From Hirudo medicinalis (taxonomy: Eukaryota > Annelida > Clitellata > Hirudinida > Hirudinidae): a DNA stretch of 64,000 bases. The notes below the pieces were generated by a model. That model was not told the DNA's origin, did no database searches, and was given only the letters and a program-made list of their open reading frames with translations. Position numbers and translations under genes: made by a program. Of the stretch, positions 25,560 through 39,049 are shown in pieces. Position 1 is the stretch's first letter. Every line of letters starts with the position of its first letter. The stretch is from assembly GCA_011800805.1 (NCBI GenBank), contig MPNW01000032.1:284994-348993 (forward strand). Direction: 5' to 3'.

Positions 25560-25994
25560 GGCCCACCATAAAAATGATGAATCTTTTGTTTTTAAGTCTA
25601 CATTGGCATTCATGTTTTGGATTTCTATAGACGATTTTCTGCTATTCGGTTGTTTTGATCGTTCTACCGGACGGTTATTTATCTTATTTGTTTCATTTCT
25701 CTGCTTGCTATGTGCCTTTTAGACGTGACAGGTATTCAATAATTTCATTTATTTAGCTCACGTTGAATACTTGAATTAATCATGTTTGTTCATTTAGAGT
25801 TGACACTATATTTAGTAGAACATGTTTTTTGCAGAAGTGTTTGGAAAATTAAATAAAAAAATACTTCATATAAACAGAAATAAAAGTAAGTTGCTGTGTA
25901 ATTAAGAACGTTAAAGAACTGAGGGCGAGTGACTCGACACGAGTGATTACGTGAAACCGTTGCGAAATGTTTGTTCTAAAAAACGAAAGCGGCT
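25560..25994. other. Convergent 3' ends of the lectin receptor and the RGK gene
   Basis: A 435-bp spacer between two stop codons facing each other. AATAAA near 25851 could end the lectin transcript; TTATTT/TTTATT near 25748 could serve the minus-strand gene, so the two 3' UTRs may overlap. Confidence 0.5.
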
Positions 25995-28900
25995 TCACTT
26001 GAAAAGCTTCCCGCAGAAGCCAACCATCGCCTGTTGAAGGCATCCTCTTCTGGAAACATCCTCCGCGTCGGAATCTTCCTGCTCCGCTCTGCTGGCTCTC
26101 GTCCTTATTTCCCTGACTATGTCCACCAAGACCTCGTCCACTTTGTGGTCCAGCAGAGCAGACACTTCGGCGTACTTGCACCTGTTCTTTTTCACTTCCA
26201 GCAGCCTTTTAACGTCTGGAAGATAACAAAGTCAACATTGCTTGTCATTAATTGCGCTACATAAGTTTGTAGTCGTACGGAGTGAGTGAAACGCATTTCT
26301 ATCGTTTGCAATAAATCCGCAGAATGGTCGATAGCATTGAAACAAAGAAAGTAATACGCGAGACTATGAACATGCATTTTTAATGAGCCAAGAGTTCCCA
26401 TAAATTGATTTACAATTAGCCGCCATTATTTGTAACATTTCCAGAAAATTAAGAAAAGATAATCAATATCATGCTCAGAGAATTTGTCATAATTTGTTAG
26501 AGTGGTTAAGAGCGAGTCAGTTATTTATAAGCGATATTATTGATTTCCTTCCGACATTGCGGTCCCTAGGTCAGAAGATGACGTCACTTATTGATTTTTG
26601 ATGACCTTTTTGGGTTTGCCAGTTGAACCGATGATAAGCAACTTTTTCTCTTTTTTCCTCTTTCGGAATAATCACTATTAACAGCCATCGGCTCCGAAAT
26701 TAATAGAGGAAATTAAATGGCTGTCCTTCTACCAATAGCTACTCCATAAATAAGAATAAATTTTGTCTTCAACGGTCTTTGCGAACTCCGATAATATCGA
26801 GATTTTAATATGAAAATTAATTAAACAATTTATTTAGTATTATTTAAAAATTAATAATCATCATTAATCATTCGGTATCAAATTCATACTCAAATTAACA
26901 AATAAACGAGGACTCAAGAATTGAATCTCGAATCGCATCAAATGCTAAAACGCACGAAGCAACTTTATATTGGAAAAAGATGTTCCGGCAGCATGGTTGC
27001 GTATCAGTTAAAAATGTATTTTTGAACAAATCAAAATTTATTCTTTAACTTGACTTTGTGCGTCTTAGGACTGGCTTCCGACATTGACACGTCGGAAAGG
27101 AGTTGAAGCAAATTTTAATATTTGTTCTCCGACATCGGTGTCTATACGGTTTCAGAGAAGTAATTGCATGGGACTCTTTGAACAAATAACGAATGGCAGG
27201 AAATAATTGAATCCTTTCAAAAGCGGTTTCACAATGCAGGCAATATTGCAAGTTCTGTGACAGGAGAGGTCGATAACGAGAGATTATTATTGTTATTACG
27301 GTCATCGTTATCATCTTCATCGTCAACATCGTCATTGTCAATTATTAGTTATCATTATCACTTTTGTTTGCATTTATCATCATGGAGAGCTTTTTTGTGA
27401 CGTGTACATGTAATTTAAATTATAACGAGCGAAGAAGTGATGTGAGGCATCACCTTTCAAATTCCTTTCATTAACAGGAAGAGGCGATATAAAAATAATT
27501 TCACATTGTACAGAATAAGTGAGGAAATGTCAAAAGAGCGACAAATTTCATTTGGCACTCCATATTGTTTATCGCTTTCCAGTCTTAAGCTCACAGGTGA
27601 GGCGACAAACGGAACATTCCCACGTGTCACCTGCACGGAAAAGAATCCTCGAGTTTCAGTTTCGGAACAATATTTCCTCGCTTAATGACAAACGTTGGTG
27701 AATAAAGTCTCATCGTGATCATATAAGACAAAGTTAGGACTTATAAAAGTGAGATTTTGGATTGACCGTGCGTCATAAGTGTATTTCTGAAATAGCACAA
27801 ACAAGTTAAGTTATCAAAATAAAAAGACGAAAAATAAAAGAATCCATTTGAATTCAATGAGTTGTAAAGTTTGATTGTAAAAAAGACTAGAAAGATGTAA
27901 GGCAACGTGATTTTTAAGCAGCGTGTTTCAAGAATAAAAACGGACACAATCGATACTGGCGAGTACACAGCACCACAATGTTATTAAACGACCTACAATT
28001 TAATCAGCAGGCATTCAACCTTCACCTTCCCCATGTATACAAATGTACAACACACAAGAAAAATAATGTGAGGGTCGTGGGACATGCGTGTCGTCTGCAG
28101 TTTGCGACGAAGCAGGGCGGGAAATCTCAGTATGTCGCAGGTTGATTAACCATCCTTCATCGATTGCTGACCGTGCACCTGTCTATCACGTGACTTCCAA
28201 ACATCCAGATCGCTATTGAGGTCTCTGGATTTGCTTGCACGGTTTGCTCAACGTCCATCTTCAGTCCATCAACGTTCATCCTCATCGTCCGGGTAATTAA
28301 CCCGCCTGCAGTGCATGTCACTGTGCTTAAAGGTGACCTCGAATTAACCTCTCAGCCTCTTACCCACATCTCTCGCTCACATTTCCGCCTCCAAAAAATT
28401 GAAATTTCAATTTGCAACAAACGCACCTGAGGAATTGTTGTTTTGTTGCTCGGTGTGAATTGAAAATATCTCTTGAACGGTTCTAAAAATTGTCACTTTT
28501 TTTTATAAGAAAAATCACACGGGAGCCATTTTCCCATGAAAAGTTGGCCTCGATGAAAACGTGGGATTATTTAGCGAATTAAAAAAGAACATTCATCATT
28601 TAGTTCGAAAATTACGTTTGATTTCCATTAGTGATAGTAAATGTGAAACTGATTACTTTGAAGCATCAGAAGTAAACAGCGTGTCAATACGAAACGCGCG
28701 AATGAAAAATATTCATAAGCTTGCATTTATTAATGCACGTTTTACCTGTTTTCCTCCACGAAAAACGCTTAGATCGATGTGACAGAAATTTGATGAAAAA
28801 TCCGCTCAAATTAACCTGCTTCGGACACGACTCTGTTTCTCACTAGGTCCTGCTTGTTGCCCACCAAATACAAGACTGGCTTTGGTGGTTCGACGTCCTC

Positions 28901-30015
28901 TTCTTCCAGTTGTTGATGCTTGTCGTGGGAACTGTTAATCTCGGAGATGATGGGCGTGCCCCCCGCAGAAGGTTTCTGGCGGTGGAATCGAAGTCTCAGA
29001 GGAACTTTACGTTGAAAGGAAATTTGGTGGTGAAATCGCTTGTCGTTTTTGAGAATGTCGTGAAGGCAGCTCTGAATGAAGGTGAGGGAATTGCGTTCAG
29101 TCACCGAAAAGACGAGGAGGTAGGCGTCATTCTCAATGTCCTCATCCTGGAAGATCAACTTTCGATTAATCACGAATCTCGGATTTTCACTGGAACCACC
29201 TTTAAGTGGAAATTCTGTTTTTTCTTACATTGCGTCATATAAAGTACTACTATGATTATCTATATCTATATATATTATATAACGGAAAAGTGCGTGTGTA
29301 TGCTTGTCCCAAGAACTCCTCGCGAACGGTGAACGGTAGCGACTTGAAATTTGCGCAAGTCATGTTCTATGCCATTCTTAGGTCAACTGTGTTATTTTCA
29401 ATTTTCAACTTTCAAGGTTCCCATCCTCCACCAAATCGTGTACCACCTTTAAACTCGGGAGCTATTGAAAACAAGGAGCTAAATCCAAATCATCTTAGTT
29501 GTGCAACGAACATTAATCAAATAAATAAATAAATAAATACGCAGCTGGCTGGATTTGCATGCGTAGTATTTGGCTGGTGAAGCAGGTTTAGAAAAGCTAG
29601 TAATTTATAATATTATTTATTTAAACTGCTTGTGTAATCATGCGATTGTAAATTTGAAGTGTTATGATATAATAATATTGCTATTAATGGATGTTACATA
29701 TTGACTTCACAATAGTTATATTTTTAACATCAACATAGCACAACAACAATGACAATCATCCACGTGAGAATAAGTTTAAAAAAACAAACAAACTCACGGT
29801 GCAGAGTCCTTCGTGGAAGTGAACAGTTGATTCTATTCCATCGAGAACTACTGATACCAATCTCTCCATTTCATCCTCGCCTGGGTTGAAAGAAATTATT
29901 CATTTCAATAATTACTTTTATGATTATATTAAACCAAAAATTAGAATAATAAGTCTGAAATTGTAGGTTATTCACTGCACTAAGGGCGTTCCTTCATTAG
30001 CACCATCATTACAAT

Positions 30016-30046
<31 letters not shown>

Positions 30047-33000
30047 AGCAGCATCATCATCATCATCGACAATGTCGTCGTCGTCATCGTCATCACCACT
30101 GTCATTTCCATCATCATCTTAATCATTTACGAGAGCAGAGAATTGGAAAGTTGTGTAGGTGATGTTGTTCAATCCATTCACCCATCAATCATTCTTCCCT
30201 TCTTCAACATAATCATCCATCCACGCATCCATCTACGCATCCATTTATTTGTCCATCTATCGGTTATTAATTTATCCCTCCATCCGTTCATCCTTTAAGA
30301 AACCGGGCGCAATTCAATTTTCTGCATTTCACAATAAATCTTCAGTAGTCTGGCTAATTGCTCTGATTGGCGAGTAATATCGAATTTACAAAGCTTCCCA
30401 TCCTCGTGAGAACACAGTCCTGCGAAAAGTCGAAACCCCTCAAAACTCCTCAAATTTCCATTTCCACTCCGCGACATGGAAATGAGACTTTCGTGATCAA
30501 ATGACTTCCTGGAGTCATTTTTTTTGATCGACAGAGATGAGTCATCACTCAACACCTTCAATGGAAAACTCGTCAGACTGCTTCTCACCTTGCTGAAATA
30601 TTCCAATTTCAGTTTCACTTCGCATGCCTGTTTGCAATCAAATTATCCGAGAGACCGTTTAAATGGCATAAAAGCACTTTAAAAAGTTAAGACGATCTTG
30701 ATGGCAGACATTTAGGCTGAGTGATAAACCTTCTATTGAGTGGCAGACTGATACGGGACAGGCTCCAGCGCTAATCACAAGTAAAAACTCGAGCATCGAG
30801 ATATCGCTTTTCAGTTCATGTTTCCAAGCTACTCAAAATCGCATCTGGAAAGGCAATTAAGATGTGAAACGCTGATAAGATGTATAAATCAAAAAAAGTC
30901 TGAGCTGCTCGGAATCTCTGAAAGCCTCTTGATGTTTACACTTCATGCCGTTCACCTGATCCGAGAAAACGGCAAAAAATGCCACGGAAAAACTGCCGAT
31001 GCATGTGTGACATCACATGCACTACGAAGATCCAATGGAGGAGGGGTGATATGCAATACAGATGTAAGTATTTATATAATTCATAAGTGATTTATTGTAA
31101 ATAATTTTGTACGTATTTTATATTATGAATAATTTTATTTTACACGACATCATAAAACATTATACATTAATTAGTAACTGCTTGCTTATTCCCTAAATTT
31201 ATCGTTATAGAAACTCTTGCGAGCGGCTAGGATTTGAACTCCTAAAGGAGGCTTAGTCTTAACCAATCGGCTACAAAAACCCAGGTAATTGGGAATCGGC
31301 AGACGAGTTATCGATGAATCGCTTAGCAGTGCGATCGACAACGACGATCAACTACGTGATAACTGCTTGCTTATTCCTTGAATTTATGTAAGAATATATT
31401 GTATATATTACATGTGTCAGTCATGAAACACGGTAAAACCTAAAGAAAGGAATTTGCTTTTAGAAGGATCGATCTTTATTGAGCTTCAAAGTGGAACATT
31501 TCTGAAAGCATTCTTCTTGACTTTTGTCGGATATCTTGCTAAATTCTTCAAATAAAATTCATAAAGTCAGCAATCATGAAGTTGAAAGCCTCCCCCCTCA
31601 CCACTAAATTGGCTCTTGCCCCCCCCCCTGGCTAGGAGCAAAAATGAAAGGTCATCTCAAGTTGTGCGAGGGTTTGCCCCCCCAATCCCTGGAAAAAGCA
31701 GAAACGACGTCCCTCGTTAAATGTGTTGTTTCAAGTACGATTTCGATTTGAGTTTCGTTAGTTTTTGCTTTAAAATGAACTTCATCTTGGGTCGCTAATT
31801 TGGAAAAACAAATAAGCACTCGGTATCTTTCGACAAGTGTGAAAATAAGTCTCTTGACAGAACTTTTGGTGTTTGCGAGGCATGCAAACCCATCCTCTTA
31901 CGACCTTGTTTCGAAGCAGTTAAAGAAATTACAATGTCTCTCTCGTGACACTATGAACTTAAAATTAAACCTTCCGTTCCACAAGATATTAAACCAAAAC
32001 TTACTTAATTCTTATAAGTGCAGAATCTTTGTTAGCGAAACTAATTTGCATATTTTTGAAATTCTAAATTTTTTCTTGAAAGATTTTACTTTTTGTGCAC
32101 ATTTCCTTCCAAGAAGTTTGAAATGTTTCGAGTGACTTGATGGATGTTCGAAGGAAACGCACGTCTCATGATTTTGAGGGGGCAAATCAAGTGGTTGATT
32201 CAAATAAAATCTAATTGAAATTTAGATGATTATTAACAATTTAATTTAAACAGTAATGTAAATGAAATCGAACAAGGTAGGAAATTGAGGCCTAACGATG
32301 ACGTTTGGAAGGGCATTAAGGATGTGAAGAGAAATTACTTCTCATACTTCAAAGAAAGTGCAAGAAGAATTAATTTAAAACTTTCCATCGCCATCCGAAA
32401 CACTGCCAGTCTCGTCTAATGGAGTTCAGATAATGACTGGAGTCTGTTACTATTATCAAGGCTGCCGTCATCATTATCAGCAATATTACCACTAGTAACT
32501 CAACCCTCGTCAATATCAACATCATCGTCATAGGCATCGTCATGGTCATCATCATCATCATCATCATCAAATTCACATTCGTGAAACGAGCCATTACCGT
32601 ACTGGGATTGTTTTGAAAGTCTAAGTTCAACTGTGATGATAAGCTTGACTCATCATCCCTTACAGACTCCTTCAAAGATTTCATTGTACCTCATAACTAC
32701 AGTAACCACGGTGGACTTGGTCTTTTTCTAATTTCTTCCCATGAGTTCATGCCATCATCTTCATCTTCCTCTTCGAATCGTCTCGGTGTTTCCATTTCAA
32801 CACCAACGAGATGTTTACAGAGCCATAAATACTTTCCAAATCCACACTGCGTGCTTATTCACATATCGGCGATTTTTCCTGCTCCAACTTTTTCATCGCA
32901 ACTTATTTATTGATTCCAGTTTGTAACTTTTATTTTCAGACTCAACAGAGTTACGTCAAAAGCACTATTTTTTTGGCCAAGAATGGCTGGAGAATAACCA

Positions 33001-36000
33001 TCCAAGGAAGCTGCCTTTATGTCGCTTCAAAAAAGAATTGAAAATTAAAAAATTTAAATCGGGAATATTCCCAAGCATTGTCTGAAAACGAACAAATGGA
33101 TGTTTATTCCCTTCTGGTATTTTTAGAAGCTAAAGATCTGATTTTTAAAACTCAACGAGGGTGGATTTGAAACTGTTGAAATAGTTTTGTTAATTGTTCT
33201 AAAACTATGTTATGTGGTTCCGGGGCACTCGGAAGTTGGTGAAAAGTTGCAGTGAGTAGCTTGTCGTGGTGAAGTTGTCGGTAGAAACTTTGTTGTAGAA
33301 AGACTGTAGACAAGTTCCTTAATTGCTTGAAGTTGACAGTTATATTCGATTGTTTATTTATTAAATTAATCAATTAAACTATTGTTTAACTGTTGTTTCC
33401 GCTTACTTCATAATTTTCAATAAAAACAAAACTCGCCCAAAACTCGAGTCACATTAGTATTGCGTTCGCATCCAGAAACAGCAAAAATGTTTGCAAAATA
33501 AAATCCTGCTGCATTTTATGCTTATGAACGCCCAAAGACTCACGTGATATGGAATCCCCTGTCTTCTTATTTATGAATAACAATTTTTAAAAATATTCAT
33601 CAACCGCAATTTGAATTTCTTCAGCATTCTTCTGAAAAACAAGAAAATGCTCGAATGAAGCAATCGATGTGCTTGGAAGAAATTTTATGAAGAAATTTTA
33701 TGAAGGAATTTTATGAATTCGTTGAACCTTTTGTATTTGAAGGAGGATGAAAATAACAATTGGGAGCATAACAATTATTTGGAAATGAAAATAATATTTG
33801 AAAACATAAATAGTCACCGTAGGAACATGAAATGATGTTTGAAATAAGTTTGTGACTAAGAAATAATTATCCCCCACTTAGTGTTGCAGCAGTTAAACTT
33901 CAAGAAGAAGGAAAACCTTGTTGCAGGTTGGAAAAGGAAAGCGATGACGAAATCTCGATGTTGTTTCAACCTCAGGCGCGTGATGTGATTTAAAACACGG
34001 AGAAGGCATAAAATGCAACTTTTATTCCTCAAGAGGAAGGCGTTTTTGGGATGAATTGAAATATTTTCTTTGGCAACAAGTTTGGTCTGTGCGACCATTT
34101 GGATCACTCAGTAGGTTAATTAATGTAATTAATTACTTCTTAAGTAAGTGAGAATTTCAGTGTAAGATAATCAGCGAGGAGATGAAATTCCTAACAGAGA
34201 ATACAAAAGATTCTTGATGAATGTTCGAGAAACAATGTCTTGACGGACGAAAGCAAAGAATCGTTCCAGCATGCTAAATGTTTCCATGCATGTCAATAAC
34301 CAACCATGCGAGAAGAACGCCTCCATCAATTGACGCAATCATCAATCGATGATTTCATCACCATCTTCCTACTCCTCCTCCTCGTTATCATCATCATCAT
34401 CGTCGTCGTCGTCGACATCATCATCCGAACATCCTAGTCATCAACCAATGCCTCAAGATTGTTTCGACGGTGCACTTGTTGACTCCTTGTTCTTCCAGCA
34501 TCGAGAATTAACACGGACATTTGTTCATTTGTCATCGGTCGAAATGTCATCGCAAACAAGACCCGACATAGAATTGGAAAAGCTTCAGCGGTTTATAAAT
34601 TATTTAAGGAGTCTCTAGTTTGGGTCTTTTGAACTTTTTTCTGGGACAATTAACGATAAAAGTCAATTCATTATGAAATGCTTGGCTCGCATCTTCATTT
34701 CATGATGTTGTGCATTCTCACGTGCATGCGATAATGCGACTCCTGATGATGATAGCTGACAATGAATGATATCATCCTGATAATGATATCTGTTCTGAAT
34801 CTTTAAGAAATTAAGACGGATTGGGATACAAATTAAAATAATCGCATCAAAACACGGTTGTCATGGTACAAGTCTGCCAAACAAAAATCTTCAAACATTC
34901 TTTTTTCTCTCCTCGTGTTAGCACCAATATATGCCAAGATGATGTGTCCTAATGTATAAAATTAACTTTTTATACAAAGAGCAATCCTAATGTTTGTAAA
35001 CAACAACTGCTTGTCCAGTGAGACATGTTTTTAAATTCAATCCAATCGCATGATTTCCACGCATTTCGTTAAAACACACAATGGACGGATGTCTCGCTTT
35101 TGGGACGCTCCTGCTTGTCGTTGTTTGTTAATGGATGGCACGTTGAAATATATCGTACTCGTTGTCCTCGTCACCATCATCACCATCATCATAACCACCA
35201 CTGTCACCGCAGTCATCTTTATGACACAAATATCATCATCAACATCATACAAGGTAGGAATGATCACAATACTACTGTCATCTTTGTATTTACCATCAAT
35301 TGCACTTGATCATCATCACGATCACAATCATAATCATCATCATCATCATCGTCGTCGTCATCATCACTATCAGCATCATCACCACCACCAACACCATCAT
35401 CATGATCATCCCAAAAATGGCTCATCGCTTAAACTGACTGCGATGACTCAGAACAGCAGGCCTGCAACATCTTGATCTCACATTACTTACCTTGATCGTT
35501 TTGTTCCTTGTTGGCCAGATACTCTGACGTCATCAGCTGGTTGACGAGGGTGCTCTTTCCAACACCTGACGATCCGAGGACTGTCACATGATAGGCCTGA
35601 GGGGAAGGTGCGTGAAGTTCTTCGGTTACGCAGCACTGAACATTTTCTGCGTCGTTGTTCTTGTTGGACCATCCTTCAACTGCTTCATGCTGACCGACCA
35701 ACTCCTGAGGAAGGCTTCCGCGACCAGAAGTCAACGAGGACTTTCTCTGCTCATGCAGAACCACGTCGATCTTCGATGAACTGAGTCGTCTGCTTTCTGA
35801 TGATCCTCTTCTCGTGATTGGTTGTGATGGTTGCAATTGATTGCTTGACGACTGGTTGATAGTCAAACAAGTCAGCGAACTTCTTCTGATCGAGTTGTTT
35901 CCAGGTGACAAACTGCAAACTTCCAGTCGCGAGTAGCTTCCTCCAGCTACAGCTGCACTGCATCTTCTTTGACACGCCGATCTTTGGTCTCCAGCGACCA

Positions 36001-37055
36001 GCAAGAACTGCCTGTTCCCTGATCCACAGATCTTGAACGAGTCGCCCCTGCTGATGATTTCGCCTTTCTTCGTCGTGAAACTTCTCACTCTGTATACAGT
36101 CGGAGTGCTTTCAACGGAGTCATGTTCGTTGTCCTGGCAACCGTCCGAATCGTTGTTTTGGATCTGAGAAGGTCTTCTGTTTGAATGGTCTTGGATCAAG
36201 TTGCTGATCCTCCTTTTGTCGTTGAAACTCGTGTTTCTGCAACTCTTCGACCTCTGAAACTTCTGATCTTCATCCTTATCTGACGAGTCCCTGCTGAATT
36301 CGTCGCTTGGCAGCACATCGTTTCCATGACAACTGCCGGTGAATGAGTGACGGCTTCTTCTTCTTGCGTCAACGCGTGGGGAGCTTTTGGATGCATCTTC
36401 AGTGAAATCCGAGTCGGCATCAACAGAATGAATGATGCTGCCGTTGGAGGGGAATTTGAATGAGTTGAGGGATTGGTCATCAGAATCACGACGTTGTTCT
36501 GACAATCTACGACACGCCACAGGACTTGGTGGCTGGATTTCCACTTTCACCTAATAAAAGCCATTCAATTTCCCACAATCATTTACAAGCATTTACAACA
36601 TTTTAAATAATAATTGATTTATTTGCTGCTTTGTCTTTGACTCCAGTTGCCCCTCCCCTTGAGAGGCTGTTGCCGATCTCTGACTTTCGACGAGAAGCAA
36701 AAAGTCATCTCATCAAGTCGAATACTTCGGAAAAATTTGATGACAACACTTTGTTATGAAATTGAGGTAACTTAAATGCCTGTCATTAAAAATATTGTAA
36801 TGATTCGCACAATAATTATTTAATAATAATTGACAAAGAAACCTGTAAACTTCCGTCATTTTCCTTCTCTGGCAGTCGACGAGTGCTCCTCCTCAAACTC
36901 TTCCTTCGAGAGGATTTCCTGATCTCCTCTGGGAATCCTTCTGACCTCAAGCTTTCCCTCGGTGAGGCTCGTTGATATATTTCTGAAGAGTCCATGTCCT
37001 CAATCTGGATTTCGCAGCCGGAGGCTCTTGCTTTGAAAAGCTCGAATTCATCCAT
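25995..37055 (-). CDS. RGK-family (Rad/Gem/Rem-like) small GTPase with long N-terminus
   Basis: Exons 37055-36843, 36550-35491, 29880-29798, 29146-28816 and 26215-25995 join in phase to 635 residues. The first ~395 residues are Ser/Arg-rich with basic phosphosite-like motifs (SRRKSLRRSTRR, ACRRLSEQRRDS, RRGSSESRRLS). The G domain follows: P-loop VLGSSGVGKSTLVNQL, a short middle exon (VSVVLDGIESTVHFHEG), AYLLVFSVTERNS, VGNKQDLVRNRVVS (G4) and YAEVSALLDHKVDEV (G5). The G3 DxxG motif is absent, as in RGK proteins, and there is no CAAX box; the C-terminus ends GFCGKLFK. About 48 extra residues separate the 'ILKNDKRFHH' helix from the G4 strand. RGK proteins inhibit voltage-gated calcium channels and bind 14-3-3 and calmodulin; that role is inferred from family. 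Confidence 0.9.
30010..30110. repeat. Compound trinucleotide repeat (CAT)n/(CAG)n/(GTC)n
   Basis: Lies in the second intron of the RGK gene: CATCAT runs, then five to six AGC units, more CAT, then GTC/ATC units. Confidence 0.9.
30297..30636 (-). other. Serine-rich open frame inside the RGK intron
   Basis: An open frame of about 113 codons follows an acceptor-like TGATTGCAAACAG and runs to a stop at 30297-30299. It has no in-frame ATG near its start. Composition looks protein-like (SLSIKKNDSRKSFDHESL, SRSGNGNLRSFEGFRLFAG). It could be an alternative terminal exon of the RGK gene, an exon of an unseen nested gene, or chance. I recognise no domain. Confidence 0.2.
31215..31285 (-). repeat. tRNA-like sequence, degenerate
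   Basis: On the minus strand GTAGCCGATTGGTTAAGACT resembles a class II tRNA D-arm/box A, and GAGTTCAAATCCTAGC resembles the T-arm/box B. The spacing is too short and the acceptor stem does not pair, so this is a tRNA relic or a second SINE family, not a working tRNA. The motif TAACTGCTTGCTTATTCC occurs on both sides (about 31171 and 31360). Confidence 0.4.
32540..32572. repeat. (CAT)n microsatellite
   Basis: About seven uninterrupted ATC units in RGK intron 2. Confidence 0.9.
33669..33713. repeat. Short tandem repeat, 13-bp unit, three copies
   Basis: The unit GAAGAAATTTTAT occurs twice and is followed by GAAGGAATTTTAT; in RGK intron 2. Confidence 0.8.
34345..34430. repeat. CAT/CTC/GTC trinucleotide tract
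   Basis: CTCCTC, then CATCATCATCAT, then GTCGTCGTCGTCG and ATCATCATC. The tract gives an artificial serine-rich open frame on the + strand, which I do not accept as a gene. Confidence 0.85.
35165..35410. repeat. Long CAT/CAC-rich low-complexity tract
   Basis: Imperfect CAT, CAC and GTC repeats over about 245 bp, close to the P-loop exon of the RGK gene. The + strand open frame here is mostly histidine codons and is not a gene. Confidence 0.85.
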
Positions 37056-39049
37056 AGTCCGACTTGAATTGGTAAGGCAAAGATAAAAAGCTGAATTCCA
37101 ACTTTTATTTCGGCAAATCCTGGCAAAAAAACCTTTAGAAAATCACCAGAAACATTCTTATAAGTCTCGAGTGATGAGCTCTAAAGTGGACGTAACATCT
37201 GTTCACGCCTCGCTAAATGGCAGAGAGTCAACCGCCCACACGAATGAAGGTTGGTCAACAGGTGGGTCTCAGTAACGTAACAAGGTGCTTGCAAAGCTAC
37301 CAACGCTTTTAATGCTTCAGAAAGCGAATGAAACTTTCCAGATGTTATCACTTTGTTATCACCAGCATCCGCCGGTCTGATTCGACGCGCGAGTTTATCG
37401 ACAAATGAATATTTAATGTCGGAAATTAAGTCACACAAATATCGAAATAATTAGCAATTAGCTTCTTCCTTTCAAATAAAAATGTCTTCCGTGGATCCAA
37501 CGAAGTCCACGATTAGTGTTTTATTTCAGGAAAAAAATAAAATACGATACAAATCACCATTGTTTTATCAATTAATGATCTTCAATTCGATCGCTTACTT
37601 GTGGTTGCTGTGGAAAAGCAAGTGTGTCCAAACAGTTGGAAATGTTTTTGGAAAACCGAGGTCAAAATACGCCTTAGAAAAAAAGGACGCTAAGATCGCT
37701 TTAGATTCCTACCACTTTATTATGATTCGATTTAATGAATTTAATAAGTTTTTTTAACGAAAAACTTGGGCAGATTTAAGCTTAGGACTATGAATTGCAA
37801 GTATTTAACTCTGAAAATGTCCAAGTTAGTTAAATAATGTTTATATTGTTCCTGGCTCTCGCGGTGAGAGAATTCGAAATGGAATCAATTTCAAAGTCTC
37901 AACGAATGACGACAAATATCTTTTAATTTAAATAGCTTGTTGTTGATGATCATGTGAGTTCTTAAGTTTTGAAGCTTCCAAGAATTATTGTGAAGCATGA
38001 ATTCTATTTATACATGCATGCGCCCGAGGAATTCATGAATTGATGACTTTCGTTGGGAATTTAAAAAAAAAGATATTTAAGAATTCATAACTGATAAATT
38101 GTCAATTTGTGAGATAAAATCATAAAAACATCATAAAATTGATTAATATTTCAATTCTTCGAAAGATGTTCCGCAAAACAAATCACGGCATTCTCTGGGG
38201 TGGTTTTTAATGCTTTCCTGTCCATCAAAATAAAGCATTGTTGCCACTGACAACCAATCTGAATGTGGAACTAATTTTATGTTTGTTTTTTATTGAAATT
38301 TCCATTCTCCATGACGAGTGCAGAATCATTTTTCTATTGCAGGGACTTGATCACCTTCAGTCTTCCAGTAAAGCTCTTCACCATTGCTTAATTACTGCTA
38401 TTAAGGGAACCATAATGATTTAGGTTTTAAGAATGTTTATTGTCTTATGTTGCGATGTTAAGATCTTGACATTTGATCTAAATAATAAGTTGAAATTATT
38501 CACAAACTAACATTTTTATTTCAAACATAAATCGTCAATTTATCTAATTTTACTCATTTCTTCATCTATTGCAGTAAGATGTTTGATAAAAGGAATTCTT
38601 ACAACAAGGACAGTGAAACATTTCTCAGATATCATTAGAACTCATTAATTTTAGCTTTAAACTGCTCAGACATAAAACGAGTAACTAAATCTCGAGTTTT
38701 CGGATTTTAAAATTAATTAGGAAATGAAAGATAATAAAATTTTAAAATAAAAACTGGTTTCATTCAACGTGTTCTAGAATGAAGTTCAACTTCACACCGA
38801 AGACTTACAAGCGAACTTCGAAACTAATTCTCAACATTAACAACTGTAAAATAAATCCCTAATAATTAAAATAATCTAATATTAAATAACCCACATAATC
38901 AATGAGAATTTAATCCAATTTAGATTTCGAAAGCATCAGTAAGTTAGGAGTTGCTTTCAACCTGAAACGTTCATGAAAGTGATTTGAACTTCGCCTTGAA
39001 ATGTGATGGCAACAGAATATTTAAAAATGGGCGAATGTTACTTAAAAAC
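37056..39049. other. Intergenic region upstream of the RGK gene
   Basis: No supported gene. It should hold the RGK promoter and 5' UTR near 37056-37450. A minus-strand 85-codon frame at 37181-37438 has no recognisable domain. AT-rich elsewhere. Confidence 0.4.

Noticed and set aside
31215..31285. tRNA gene on the minus strand
   Set aside because: Box A and box B resemble a tRNA but the acceptor and anticodon stems do not form and spacing is wrong; kept only as a tRNA-like relic.
34349..34618. 89-codon serine-rich + strand frame
   Set aside because: Driven by a TCA/TCG trinucleotide tract; no domain and no splice context.
35050..35475. 141-codon + strand open frame rich in histidine
   Set aside because: It is a translation of the CAT/CAC repeat tract in an RGK intron.
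37181..37438. Minus-strand 85-codon frame upstream of the RGK gene, considered as an upstream exon
   Set aside because: No initiation or splice logic links it to the RGK start and it contains no recognisable domain.
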